Assembly (NCBI RefSeq): GCF_042186555.1
Contig: NC_133326.1
Location: forward strand, 591,635,790 to 591,699,789
DNA length: 64,000 bases
Source: Aquarana catesbeiana
Taxonomy: Eukaryota > Chordata > Amphibia > Anura > Ranidae
Direction: 5' to 3'
A program made the position numbers and the translations under genes. The notes beneath the pieces were generated by a model, which had not been told where the DNA came from, made no database searches, and worked only from the letters and a program-made list of their open reading frames with translations. Shown piece after piece: positions 50,601 through 60,871 of the stretch (positions are counted from its first letter, which is position 1; every line of letters begins with the position of its first letter).

Positions 50601-52188
50601 ACACCAAAAGTCTTTTTCTGATGTTTGCAACAGGATACCAATGCAAAGACTCCGTCATACAAGAGGTTCACAGTGCCATGGAATTCTCTGTTTGATCTTT
50701 GTCTCTGGCCAAATGAAATGCTTTATGGCAAGGTCAGTAACAGCTCCCCAATACAATAAGACTACTTTTAATAGCCTGGCTATGGAATAGGCTACACTAG
50801 AGGTCCAGGAATTCTCATCTGCGGTTGTTCAGACCCTGGTGACCAGAAGATCATCCATGAACGCTACATATGAGAGGATATGAAAGAAGTCTGTTTTGTC
50901 TGCTCAGCAAAAGCTTTCTCTCCAGTGTTCTCTGCTCTAGCCAAAATCCTTGACGTTTTACAGTCAGCGCTAGAGGTTGGTCTGGCATACAAATCCATTT
51001 AAGGTACAGATCTCTATTTTATCTTTTCACAGGCTGCAGATGGGTGCAAAAGCCAGTGACCAGATGCTTCTTTCAGATGGCGATCCATATGACCTTGAGG
51101 GAAATCCTGGTTCCCTCTGTGGGACTAATGCCGCGTACACACGGGCGGACTTTACGGCATACTTGGTTCGGTGGACCAGGGTCCGTCGGACAATTCGATC
51201 GTGTGTGGGCTCCAGCGGACTTTTTGCCCCCAAAAGTTCGACGGACCTAGAAATGAAACATGTTTCAAATCTTTTCCGGTCAAAAAGTCCGCTTGTCTGT
51301 ATGCTAGTCCGACGGACAAAAACCGACGCTAGGGCAGATATTGGCTACTGGCTATGAACTTCCTTGTTTTAGTCCGGTCGTACGTCATCACGTACGAATC
51401 CGTCGGACTTTGGTTGATAGTGTGTAGGCAAGTCCTTTCATTCGGAAAGTCCATCGTAAAGTCCGTTGAAAAGTCCGCCGAACCAAGTATGCCGTAAAGT
51501 CCGGTCGTGTGTACGCGGCATTAGGCTTGGATCTGAGAGCACCCTTTTGCTCCAATAGGTTTCATTTCCATTGAAGTACCTCACGGTAAAACTAGTTCTG
51601 ACAGTAACTACTTCAGACAGATATTGAAGATTGCAACACTTTCCAGCAAGGGCCCTTTGGTGGCTTTTTCTTTTTCCTTTTTACCAGAGATAGGGATACC
51701 ACATCGATCTCCAAAGTTCAATTTTAAAGTGGTATCCAATTTCAGAGGGACTACTTCTCAGTTTTTCTGGAGTTTTCACATGAGAGTCACTGAGTGCACA
51801 ACAGGAAGACTTCAGTTTTCTTACACATGGTCGAGTTACTAACAGTGTACTTGGTCAAAAGAGGAAAGTGTACAATCTTTTCATTTAGCCATCAGGCCCT
51901 CAAGAGTCATCCACTCTTGGTTTACCAGGGTGATTAGATTGGCATGCAGGAAGCACGCTTTTCTGCTCTGAAACAATTGCAATCCTATTTGACTAGAGGG
52001 GTGGCAGCCTTTGGGGCAGTTATGCCAGGATTGCTTGGAAGATATAGGTAAGGACTAGCTTGAAGGTCTTCATTCAACCTTACAAACTAAATATGCGACC
52101 AGCAAGTTTGGGACAAGAGAGATCAATTCTTTCTGGCTTTAGCATCTTTTCTTTTGTTCTCTCACACCCTATATTGGCTTTGGTATAT
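50601..52188 (+). other. DIRS 3' internal region (probable degraded tyrosine recombinase)
   Basis: Position between RNase H and the internal complementary region is where the tyrosine recombinase (and sometimes a methyltransferase-like domain) lies in DIRS elements. Weak resemblances such as RPSRVIHSWFTRVIRLA near 51890-51940 occur, but I cannot place the catalytic R-H-R-Y residues. A 398-bp MITE is inserted at 51126-51523. Confidence 0.45.
51126..51523. mobile_element. MITE with perfect 18-bp terminal inverted repeats
   Basis: Termini TAATGCCGCGTACACACG (51126-51143) and its exact complement (51506-51523). Complementarity continues imperfectly inward for about 45 bp (ggactttacggcatacttggt type). 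Interior rich in 'gtccgtcgga' motifs. The terminal TA/TTA could be target duplication (TA or TTA), so a mariner-like or Harbinger-like origin cannot be separated. A partial relative is at 43110-43243. Confidence 0.85.
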
Positions 52189-52283
52189 CCCGTTATGTGC
52201 TGACAGGAGAATGGGCCAGGAAAATGGAAAATTGTTTACTTACCGTAATTTTCCTTTCCTGGCCCATCCTCACGTCAGCACAG
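52189..52283. repeat. DIRS internal complementary region (ICR)
   Basis: 52226-52282 is the reverse complement of the right outer end (about 52413-52470: ggaaaattac..gtgctgac). 52189-52205 (cccgttatgtgctgaca) is complementary to the outer end of the left ITR. DIRS replication models use such a region to circularise the cDNA. Confidence 0.8.
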
Positions 52284-52321
52284 GACTCCCTCTCTAGTGG
52301 CCTGTCACAGGCTAAGTTATC

Positions 52322-52417
52322 GAACATCTTAGTTGGGGGAGGGGCTGTCTTTTATATTCAGCTTGGAACATGTGGTCATTGAGGGCTCCAAAGGAGGTGT
52401 TAACCCGTTATGTGCTG
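52322..52417. repeat. DIRS right inverted terminal repeat
   Basis: Reverse complement of 45639-45734. Followed by an extra 54 bp (52418-52471) absent from the left end but complementary to the ICR. Confidence 0.85.
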
Positions 52418-52471
52418 ACGTGAGGATGGGCCAGGAAAGGAAAATTACGGTAAGTGATAACAATTTTCCAT

Positions 52472-52574
52472 TATCCACTGCATACAGTTTAGCTATATCT
52501 CACTACAGGCCATTCCTGGTGTGCTCTTTGTAATATGCTTCAGGCAGGCAGGTGATTCAGTTAGCTGCAGTGTA

Positions 52575-52639
<65 letters not shown>

Positions 52640-52641
52640 TA
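52472..52641. repeat. Composite minisatellite plus (TA)n, second block
   Basis: Continues the array broken by the DIRS insertion: 'atccactgcatacagtttag', the GC-poor block, then (TA)n to about 52635 and 'cagatagtctc'. Confidence 0.88.
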
Positions 52642-52646
52642 GTCTC

Positions 52647-53458
52647 TGTCACGTACCTTACAGCGGAGCCCAAAATGATAAGGGTGGCCTCTTGCACGGT
52701 TCTGGTCTAAACACCCCTGGTAGTGGGTACAAGGAGTGCAAGGGCAACGAAAGGGTGCAGGTGCCTGCAGGCAGGAGACTGGAACTTAGAGATACAGGAA
52801 CTTCTGCTGAGAAGATATGGAAACTGATTACCAGACCTGTTCAGCGGGAGCCAGATCAGGATCAACTGCAGAATCGGGAACAGGCAGGAGTCGGCAACAG
52901 GCTGGCAGCGGGGTACCAAATTAGAAGGAAAAACCGTAGTCAGAAATAGGCAGAGGTTGGCAACAGAAGGGCAGCGGGGTACAGAATCAGAAGCCAGAGC
53001 CGTAATCATAAGTCCAAGCCAAGGTCAGTATTGCAGGTAGAGGTGAGTTCAGCAGGCAGGGGAGATCCAAGAGAATGGTCAGAAGATAGCCGGGTTTTCA
53101 GGAACAAGGTCAATCAGGCAGAGTAACAACAGGAACACAGGAACAAGCTGAAGACAATCCAGCACTGATGCTAGGCAGACTCTCTGTTTATATAGGGTGC
53201 TGTGTGCCAGTATTCACGCCAGCGTATGTGCGTGTGCGCATGCGCATTAGCACTTTAGCGCATTGGCGCATGTGCGTTAGCGCTTTTGCGCTTTGGCACA
53301 AGCGCGCTTGCGTTCACATAGGGTTGCCATTGTGCATGCCCACCCTGGATCTCATTTGTCTCTAACTACAGGTTCCGTGCATGCACATTGGCATTAGCGG
53401 AACCAGGACTGGCAGCTGCTGCAAGGAGACGGGTGCTTGCTGTGTGAGTTCTCTGACA
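52647..53458 (-). mobile_element. Solo LTR 2
   Basis: Begins TGTCACGTACC and ends TTCTCTGACA (termini TGTCA/TGACA inverted). Flanked by GTCTC at 52642-52646 and 53459-53463. Length 812 bp. The promoter-like TATATAAA is on the minus strand (53187-53194), preceded by CG-rich 'gcgcatgcgcattag' repeats and followed by a C/T-rich region. Read on the minus strand it parallels solo LTR 1 in layout and terminal sequence (TGTCAGAG), so both belong to related families. Confidence 0.87.
53187..53194 (-). promoter_or_regulatory. Probable TATA box of solo LTR 2
   Basis: TATATAAA on the minus strand, followed by 'cagagagtctgcctagc', at a position comparable to the TATTTAAA of solo LTR 1. Confidence 0.6.
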
Positions 53459-53463
53459 GTCTC

Positions 53464-53520
<57 letters not shown>

Positions 53521-53548
53521 CACTGCATACAGTTTAGCTATATCTCAC
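53464..53548. repeat. (TA)n and array unit, third block
   Basis: 'gtgtatata' (TA)n tract followed by 'ccactgcatacagtttag' and the start of the next unit, broken at 'atctcactc'. Confidence 0.85.
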
Positions 53549-54272
53549 TCCGATCGGGAGGCCCACGATGCTGCGGCGCAGGGGTGGGTCCAGAAGCTTG
53601 TCTGGAGCTTACCACCGCGGCTGAGGAATGGTCCTGAGCTGTCGGTCCTGTGTGACGAAGCTGGACAGCCGAGGAGATCCCAGGGGGGGGACCCATCTTG
53701 GAGAGATCATGCAGCGTGCTGGTCTATAGAGGGGCCTGGTGACTCGGTTGCAGGACGTATCCAAAAAGAAGTAATTATACAGCATAATGTCGCCGGTTCG
53801 GCTTAAAGGTTCAGGCACTGTGACTGACTGTTCACCGCAGAAGATCTGATACATCCTGTGGCAGAGGATCGTGCAGATTTACCTGCCCAAGTAAGTCTGT
53901 GGCAGAGACTTTAGATTCGTGCTGCGTACTGGCTGCTAGACCGGTGAGAGAGGCCTATCCAGATGAGCAAAGAGTGTGTCCCACAAGGGGAGTGTATTCC
54001 ATCCAATTATCTTAAATCTATCGGGACATTTGTTGCTAAGATATTAGAAGAAGATATTTGAGTTTCTCCTGAAAGTTTCCTTTTCCACCTTTTTCCTGCT
54101 ACTTCCTAAAGTTTGACTGTTCGATAAAGCATTGAAAATGTACTCCAGTGTTGGTGCGTGTGTCCAGCAGTAAGCTCAACGGAACTCCTAGACCCGGTGT
54201 CGGTGAAACAGAGGGAAGCAAAGTGAAGGTAACAGACCCGCTTAAACCAGCAGCTCCACCGTGAGTTATTGC

Positions 54273-54275
<3 letters not shown>
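53549..54275. other. Unclassified insertion within the array (possibly LTR-derived)
   Basis: GC-rich 5' part, then sequence with 'cgataaagcattg' near 54122 (a possible polyadenylation region) and a G/A-rich end. It interrupts the minisatellite between 'atctcactc' and a (TA)n tract. I see no clear TG/CA termini, TSD or coding motif. An LTR-like origin is a guess from composition. Confidence 0.35.

Positions 54276-54351
<76 letters not shown>
54276..54351. repeat. (TA)n tract
   Basis: About 37 TA repeats between the unclassified insertion and the L2-like LINE. Confidence 0.9.
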
Positions 54352-54353
<2 letters not shown>

Positions 54354-57300
54354 TCTGCTTCTCCTAACCGCTGGAGATATTTCCCCAAACCCTCGGTCTC
54401 CCTTATTTAACTGTACCCAACACACCCATCACTATCACCCTACACCCTCTGACAGTAGTGGCAATCTACGCAATTTAGTCTCCATTCCTCTTCTTCCCAA
54501 TGCCAGCTTCCCTCTCTCCCGTGACCTCTGGAACGCCCGCTCTCTCTGCAACAAACTCACTGCTGTTCATGACCTCTTTGTCACTAATTCCTTTAATCTA
54601 CTTGCTCTCACCGAAACCTGACTCCACGAACATGACACCCCTTCTCCTGCTTCCCTCTCCCAGGGTGGCCTTCACTGGACTCACTCCCCTAGGCCTAATG
54701 GACGCAAGGGAGGTGGAGTGGGATTCCTCCTATCCCCCCAGAGCACCTTCCAGGTTATTCACTCTCCTCCCTCTTTTTCCCTCTCATCATTTGAAGCCCA
54801 CTGTATACGTCTATTCTTTCCTACTTCCCTAAGAATTGCTGTGATCTACTGGCCCCTGGACCATTATCGACTTTCCTTGATTAGTTTTCTCCCTGGCTAC
54901 CCTACTTTCTCTCTTCGGAAATTCCCACAATCCTTCTCGGTGATTTCAACATCCCTGCTGATACAAACACTCCTGCTACTTCTAAACTTCTTAGTTCTAA
55001 CCTCTTCATTTGACCTGAAGCAATGGGTACAGGCTTCTACTCACTCTGATGGCAACACCCTTGACCTTGTATTCTCCTACCTATGCACTCCGTGCAACTT
55101 CTCAAACAATCCTTTTCCTCTCTCCGACCACCACCTTATTAATTTCTCTCTCCCCCTGTCTTCCACCACCTTTCCCTCCAATCGCCTAACCATCACCCGT
55201 AGAAACTTTCGCAACTCCTCTCTCCTCTATTCTGCTACTGACCACCTCTATGACAAAATCTCTCCCCTGTCCTGCCCCAACCAAGCCACATCCATCTACA
55301 ATAAATCCCTGTCCTCCACCCTGGACAAGCTCGCTCCCCTCACTACACGCAGAATCAGGCCTCGACCCCCTACAACCCTGGCAAACAGATGACACTAAAA
55401 TTCTTAAAAAACGTAGTCGCGCTCTTGAGCGTCTGTGGCACAAGACTAAGTCTCTCAAAGACTTCAACCAATACAAATCTGCCCTCCAAAAATACTATTC
55501 TTTCCTCCACACTGCCAAGCAAACCTATTTTACAACTCTTATTAACACCTTCTCTTCCAGTCCCCGTAAACTCTTCTCTACCTTCAACTCTCTACTTTGT
55601 CCTCCACTGCCTCCACCCACTGACTCACTCACTGCCCAGGAGATCGCTAATCACTTCAAAAATAAGATTGATACAATCCGTGATGAAATCTCCACTCTAC
55701 AGGTAACTCCCCCAGCTAAGACTCCATGTCAACAGGTACAACTGACACTCTTTTTCAAATCTGCTACTACAGATGAAATTGCTAAACTCCTTTCTATCGC
55801 CCGCCTAACCACCTGTCCCCTGGACCCTATTCCCTCTCAAATGCTATGGTCGCCCTCTGACCCCATCCTACACTCTCTAACCAATATCTTCAATCTCTCC
55901 CTCACCTCTGGCATCTTCCCCAATGCTCTAAAACATGCACTGGTCACCCCTATACTTAAAAAGCCGTCCTTGGACCCTACCAATCTTAACAACCTATGCC
56001 CTATCTCCTTGCTCCCCTTTTCCTCTAAACTACTTGAGTGCCTGGTTTACAACCAACTGAGTGACCACCTCATTAAAAACAACCTTCTTGATCCCCTTCA
56101 ATCTGGATTTCTCCCTCAACACTCCACAGAAACTGCTCTTTTAAAACTCACAAACGACCTACTAACTGCAAAAACCAATGGACACTATTCTGTACTCCTA
56201 CTTCTGGATATTTCAGCTGCCTTTGACACGGTAGACCACCCCCTCCTCCTCAAAAACTTTACTCCCTCGGTCTCCGTGACTGTGCTCTTCAGTGGCTCTC
56301 ATCCTACCTATCCCAACGCACCTTCAGTGTCACTTACAATTCCACTTCCTCCACTCCTCTTGCCTTCTCTGTCGGGGTCCCCCAAGGTTCTGTTCTTGGA
56401 CCTCTTTTATTTTCAATCTACACCTCTTCCCTGGGTCAGCTGATAGCCTCTCACGGCTTTCAATATCATTTCTATGCTGACGACATACAAATCTATCTCT
56501 CCACCCCTCAACTGACTCCATCAGTCTCCTCACACATCACTAACTTACTAACCGACATATCTGTATGGATGTCACACCACTTCCTCAAACTCAACTTGTC
56601 CAAAACCGAGCTTATTATATTTCCTCCCCCACGTGCCTCTTCCCCTGACTTCTCTGTCAAGAGCAATGGCAAAACCATCCACCCGTCCCCACATGTCAGG
56701 GTGCTAGGTGTTATCCTGGACTCTGAACTCTCCTTTCAGCCCCACATCCAATCACTTTCCAAAGCTTGCCGCCTCAACCTCCACAACATCTCTAAACTAC
56801 GCCCCTTTCTAACCAATGAAACCACAAAGCTCATAATTCACTCCCTGGTTATCTCTCGCCTTGACTACTGCAACTCCCTCCTCATTGGCTTACCTTTAAA
56901 TAGACTATCCTCCCTTCAGTCTATCATGAATGCTGCTGCCAGACTCATCCACCTTACAAACCGCTCAGTGTCTGCTACCCCTCTCTGCCAATCCCTCCAT
57001 TGGCTACCACTCGCCCAACTAATTAAATTCAAAATACTAACAATAAGTTACAAAGCCATCCACAACTCTGCCCCCAGCTACATCTCTAACCTAGTCTCAA
57101 AATACCAACCTAATCGCCATCTCCATTCCTCCCAAGACCTCCTGCTCTCTAGCTCCCTCATCACCTCCTCCCATATCCGCCTCCAGGACTTCTCCCGAGC
57201 CTCGCCCATTCTCTGGAATTCCCTACCGCAATCTGTCAGACTGTCTCCAAATTTATCCACTTTTAGGCGATCCCCGAAAACTTTCCTCTTCAGAGAAGCC

Positions 57301-57432
57301 TATCCTGCCTCCTTCTAACAACTGCACTTTTTTCTCCATTAGCTCATCCCCCACAGCTATTACCCTTTTGTATAATTTGACCCTCCCTCCTAGATTGTAA
57401 ATCCTGTATAATAATAATAATAATAATAATCA
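54352..57432 (+). mobile_element. L2/CR1-group LINE, inserted in the (TA)n array
   Basis: A plus-strand non-LTR element of about 3.1 kb with endonuclease and RT coding remains, a short 3' UTR (57319-57407) and a (TAA)n tail (57408-57431). It lacks an A-tail, as L2/CR1 elements do. Its protein differs from the L1-type elements here, for example a long C-terminal RLDYCNSLL region. It sits between two (TA)n tracts. Confidence 0.85.
54500..57318 (+). pseudogene. L2-like LINE endonuclease-reverse transcriptase (frameshifted)
   Basis: The endonuclease part is at 54520-55150: LLALTET with the following Trp now a stop, a GGGVGFLLS block and PLSDHHLINF. The linker ([19 protein letters not shown]) lies in the 55250-56443 frame together with RT motifs [34 protein letters not shown] and [16 protein letters not shown] frameshift near 56255-56300 precedes [14 protein letters not shown] and YADD (56473-56484), after which 56569-57318 gives the thumb and C-terminus ([36 protein letters not shown]). 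At least two frameshifts and one nonsense change. Catalytic aspartates are retained, but the gene is dead. Confidence 0.85.
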
Positions 57433-57447
57433 TAATACAGATAGTCT

Positions 57448-57504
<57 letters not shown>

Positions 57505-57563
57505 ACTCCACTGCATACAGTTTAGCTATATCTTACAGCTATATCTGACAGGTAGATGCAGTG

Positions 57564-57624
<61 letters not shown>

Positions 57625-57734
57625 GATAGTCTCGTATGTATATATATCCACTGCATACAGTTTAGCTATATCTCACTGCAGGCCGTTCCTGGTGTACTCT
57701 TTCTAATATACCTCTGATTCAGTTAGCTGCAGTG

Positions 57735-57766
<32 letters not shown>

Positions 57767-57861
57767 CCACTGCATACAGATTTGCTATTTCTAATACACT
57801 TCAGGCAGGCAGGTGATTCAGTCAGCTGCAGTTTATATAATATATAATATATATATATTTT
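57433..57861. repeat. Composite minisatellite plus (TA)n, fourth block
   Basis: Three (TA)n tracts (57451-57503, 57565-57617, 57740-57766) separated by 'ccactgcatacagtttag', 'ctatatctcactgcagg', 'gattcagttagctgcagtg' blocks. Confidence 0.88.
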
Positions 57862-58520
57862 GTGGTGGTGTGGTACCCCACCAGTGTTTACACGCAGGAT
57901 TCTCAACCAGGCAGGTTGAGGAGCTCCAGTTTATATTCTTATTTGGGAGGAAACTGGCTTTTCAGTTTCCTCATTGTTTACTAAAATCCGTTTAAGAATC
58001 TGGAGCCCGGGGATTTCATAGCGATCCGGGTGGGATGAAATCCCCAGTCCGGGGTCCGGGTTTTGCGATCCACCAGCATACTGACTGGTCAGGTGTGTAC
58101 TGGGCTATTTGTAGGCACCTGACCATGGTTCTGGGCTCCATCCTCCCGAGAAGTCCAGGCAAGCAAGGGAAAAGTGTGCATGTCTGCACAAGTCTGTCTG
58201 TCAGAGCAGACAGAGGGTCCAAGCCTGTGGGCTGGAAAAGGAAGCTGAAAAAGAGCGCTGAGGTACTGGGTGTACAGGAACTCTGTTATAGAGCTGAGAT
58301 GGCTGAAGCATAAGTCTGAGTAGCAGTGCTGCTAAAGAGAGCCATGTGGCTTGGTATTTTTGATTTAACTTACATTGTTGCTGTGGAAAGCTGGAACCCC
58401 TGTGTGGGCAACTCTTCTGTTATCAGACATTTTCTTTCTTTAATAAAAGTGGGCCTACAAGCCCTTAAAACTGCATATCTGGCATGGACTCAGCTCACTG
58501 GTAAGCTCTACCCTTAAGCT
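57862..58520 (+). other. LTR-like insertion in the array (tentative)
   Basis: A 660-bp non-repetitive segment beginning 'tgtggtggtgtgg' and containing 'ctttaataaaagtgg' (58438-58452), a polyadenylation-signal layout typical of LTR R regions. The right end near 'ctctacccttaagc' has no clear CA terminus or TSD against the AT-rich flank. Open frames here show no family motif. Confidence 0.4.
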
Positions 58521-58522
58521 AA

Positions 58523-58571
<49 letters not shown>

Positions 58572-58670
58572 CGCTGCATACAGTTTAGCTATATCTCACT
58601 GCAGGCCATTCCTGGTGTCCTCTTTCTAATACACTTCTGGCAGGCAGGTGATTCAGTTAGCTGCAGTGTA

Positions 58671-58765
<95 letters not shown>

Positions 58766-58768
58766 TAG

Positions 58769-58804
<36 letters not shown>

Positions 58805-58856
58805 TGCCATCAGTTTAGCTATATCTGACTGCAGGCCGTTCCTGGTGTACTGTTTC
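58521..58856. repeat. Composite minisatellite plus (TA)n, last block
   Basis: (TA)n at 58524-58568, 58675-58758 (about 42 repeats) and 58777-58800, with one full and two partial units. The array ends at 'ctggtgtactgtttct'. Confidence 0.88.
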
Positions 58857-59045
58857 TTTTTTTTAAATCTTTATTTAATTTTACAAAATTAAATACATTG
58901 GGGGCCACAGTGGAACATATAACAGAGTACACCATTTCACAAAATAGAGGTATAAATAAATAACCCCCCCTACCCTCCCTTCCCCCCTCCCGGCCCCCGC
59001 AGACTATTTACTTCCAATATAAGCATAACGAGTTAAAGTGCTCCT
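58857..59045 (-). mobile_element. L1-type LINE 3' end fragment
   Basis: Begins with a T-run and 'aaatctttatttaatttt', which on the minus strand is a 3' end with AATAAAGATTT and an A-tail. C-rich sequence (cccccctcccggcc) follows. Interrupted at about 59046 by the 5' end of LINE D. The remainder of this element would lie beyond LINE D, outside the window. Confidence 0.6.
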
Positions 59046-59196
59046 GTTCCGGGGGGCGTGGCCAGCGCGGCATGTGAGTCACAGAGCTCCCGCAGCGATC
59101 CTGATTTGATCCGGTTACCGGCACTCTATAACCCCCGTTTTCGGCTTCATCGGTCGGGGAGACCCCCCTTCACATTCCGCACCAGCTCCGGTTTAT

Positions 59197-60336
59197 TTGG
59201 AGGGCATGATGACCCGAGGACAGAAAGGAGAAGGCTCCAGGATAGATCCTCAAAATGGCACCGCTCCGCCGTCCACACAGAAACGTGACAAGCTGAAGGA
59301 GGGACAGAACAAGCAGCAGAAAGGCTCTAAGGATGGCTCCGCTGATCACCCTAAGGATATGAGGTACTATGCTCAAAAACTGTCTGAGAAATCAGGCCTG
59401 GCTGCAGCACAGTCACTAAGCGAATGCCCTGACTTTAATGGTACTGAGGAGGAAGAGGGTGTAAGAGAACAGGGAGCAGGGGCCATGTTGACACAGGGAG
59501 AGGTCGGTGATGCTATAGCTGATGAGCTTGAAGAACATGAGGAGGAGGAGGGGGGTGAACAGCCCACACTGGCAGACATTTTAAAAGCAGTTAATAAATG
59601 TACAGCCTCTGTAAACAATCTACAAGTACGTTTTGGTGGACTCAAGAAGGAGGTTAGTCTCATCAGACAAGATATTCAGAAAATCCGAGAGCGTACCACT
59701 GCAGCAGAAAGCAGAATAAGTGAGCTTGTAGATAAACTCCCTACACTGATTAGAGACTCCCACTCCACCACACGTTTAGCGAGAGCCACAGATACCCGCG
59801 CTGAGGATTTTGAAAACCGTCTCAGACGCAACAACGTGCACATAGTGGGCTTACTGGAGAAGGTGGAGGGCCGTGACCCCACGCAATTCATAGAACAATG
59901 GATGGCTGAGATATTTGGCAAGGACGCTCTCACTCATTTGTATGCTGTGGAAAGAGCTCACAGAATACCCACCAGACCTCTCCCGCCTGGAAACCCCCCT
60001 CGCCCAATACTGGCCCGGCTCTTGAATTATAGAGACAGGGAAATTATCCTGAAATTAGCCAGAGAAAAGAGAAATATCCAGTACAATGGCACGCGGATTT
60101 CATTCTACCCAGATTTCTCGGTTGCAGTTCAGAAGAATCGTGCGCGGTTCTCTGAAATCAAAAAACGCTGGCAGAGAGTACAAGCTTCCTATGCAATGCT
60201 TTATCCTGCGAAACTCAGAGTTACCCTAAGGGGCAGAGCACACTTTTTTGAACACCCGGCGGAGGCTGCAGACTGGCTGGACACTAATGAAAATGAGCTC
60301 CGTCAAGATAGGAGACCAGAAGCGGAGATAGATTGA
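59197..60336 (+). CDS. LINE D ORF1: L1 ORF1p-like RNA-binding protein
   Basis: 379 codons from Met 59197 (MEGMMTRGQKGEG); Met 59209 is also possible. An acidic, Glu-rich region lies at about residues 85-125 (EEEEGVREQG, EEHEEEEGGEQ). The coiled coil at about 125-185 includes VNNLQVRFGGLKKEVSLI and TTAAESRISELVDKL. The RRM-like domain has RLRRNNVHIVGLLEKVEG and LYAVERAHRIP; the C-terminal domain has ARLLNYRDREIILKLAREK and FYPDFS. These are the expected blocks of an L1 ORF1 protein at a normal length. It appears intact, unlike the ORF2 that follows. Role inferred: RNA binding and chaperone in the retrotransposon particle. Confidence 0.9.
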   Translation: MEGMMTRGQKGEGSRIDPQNGTAPPSTQKRDKLKEGQNKQQKGSKDGSADHPKDMRYYAQKLSEKSGLAAAQSLSECPDFNGTEEEEGVREQGAGAMLTQGEVGDAIADELEEHEEEEGGEQPTLADILKAVNKCTASVNNLQVRFGGLKKEVSLIRQDIQKIRERTTAAESRISELVDKLPTLIRDSHSTTRLARATDTRAEDFENRLRRNNVHIVGLLEKVEGRDPTQFIEQWMAEIFGKDALTHLYAVERAHRIPTRPLPPGNPPRPILARLLNYRDREIILKLAREKRNIQYNGTRISFYPDFSVAVQKNRARFSEIKKRWQRVQASYAMLYPAKLRVTLRGRAHFFEHPAEAADWLDTNENELRQDRRPEAEID

Positions 60337-60871
60337 CATCTTTAACAAAGGCCCAGGGGACTTTCTTTCTTTGTTTTCCCCTCGGCTGAGGGTAGTGCCG
60401 GAAACATACATCGATTCATTCCTTACAAAAATGCGAGTTCGATGATGAGATGGATCATGGCAATGTACTTCCTAGCAAGTACCAGAAAATATGTCATTGT
60501 TGTTCACAACCCCGTCAGGGGTTGGAGGGACCGGTTGTCCCACACAGTTTTGTTATCTCTGTTGACACATCGGTGTCGTGGATTACAGGAAATGGTTGCC
60601 CTTCGATGCGACAAGTGCATGTTGATGGATAACTCATGTCAGAAGAGGCACTTCTGTTCGGTTTACGCACCATTGTGCGTTCTAAGGTACTCCTTCATAG
60701 AAGTTTGTTCCAGAGCGATTGAGGTATCATGGTTTTTGGATAGAGCCGTGACTTTCTTTTTCTTATGCTGGCAGATTCGTCACTTGTTAGCCCTTTCAGG
60801 GTATGACATGACGGACCCCCCCCCCCCCCGGTTGGGAGTCAGAGGGGCAACACATGGTTTTTCCCTGTTAA
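60337..60871 (+). other. LINE D inter-ORF spacer
   Basis: About 535 bp. The open frame at 60442-60882 shows no conserved motif. A C11 run at 60818-60828 is a possible site of sequencing or replication error. No feature supported. Confidence 0.5.

Larger units (their letters stand above)
45639..52471 (+). mobile_element. DIRS-like tyrosine-recombinase retrotransposon (degraded)
   Basis: Splits the minisatellite. It has inverted terminal repeats of 96 bp (45639-45734 and 52322-52417), a right-end extension to about 52471, and an internal complementary region at 52189-52283 that is complementary to the outer ends. Between them lie RT and RNase H segments of DIRS type in plus orientation. Inverted termini plus an internal complementary region are diagnostic of DIRS-group elements. 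Coding parts are riddled with stops and carry a hAT insertion and a MITE. Gag and recombinase parts are not clearly recognised. Confidence 0.8.

Noticed and set aside
58035..58313. 92-codon frame as a possible gene
   Set aside because: Sits in an LTR-like insertion within the minisatellite. No domain or splice evidence.
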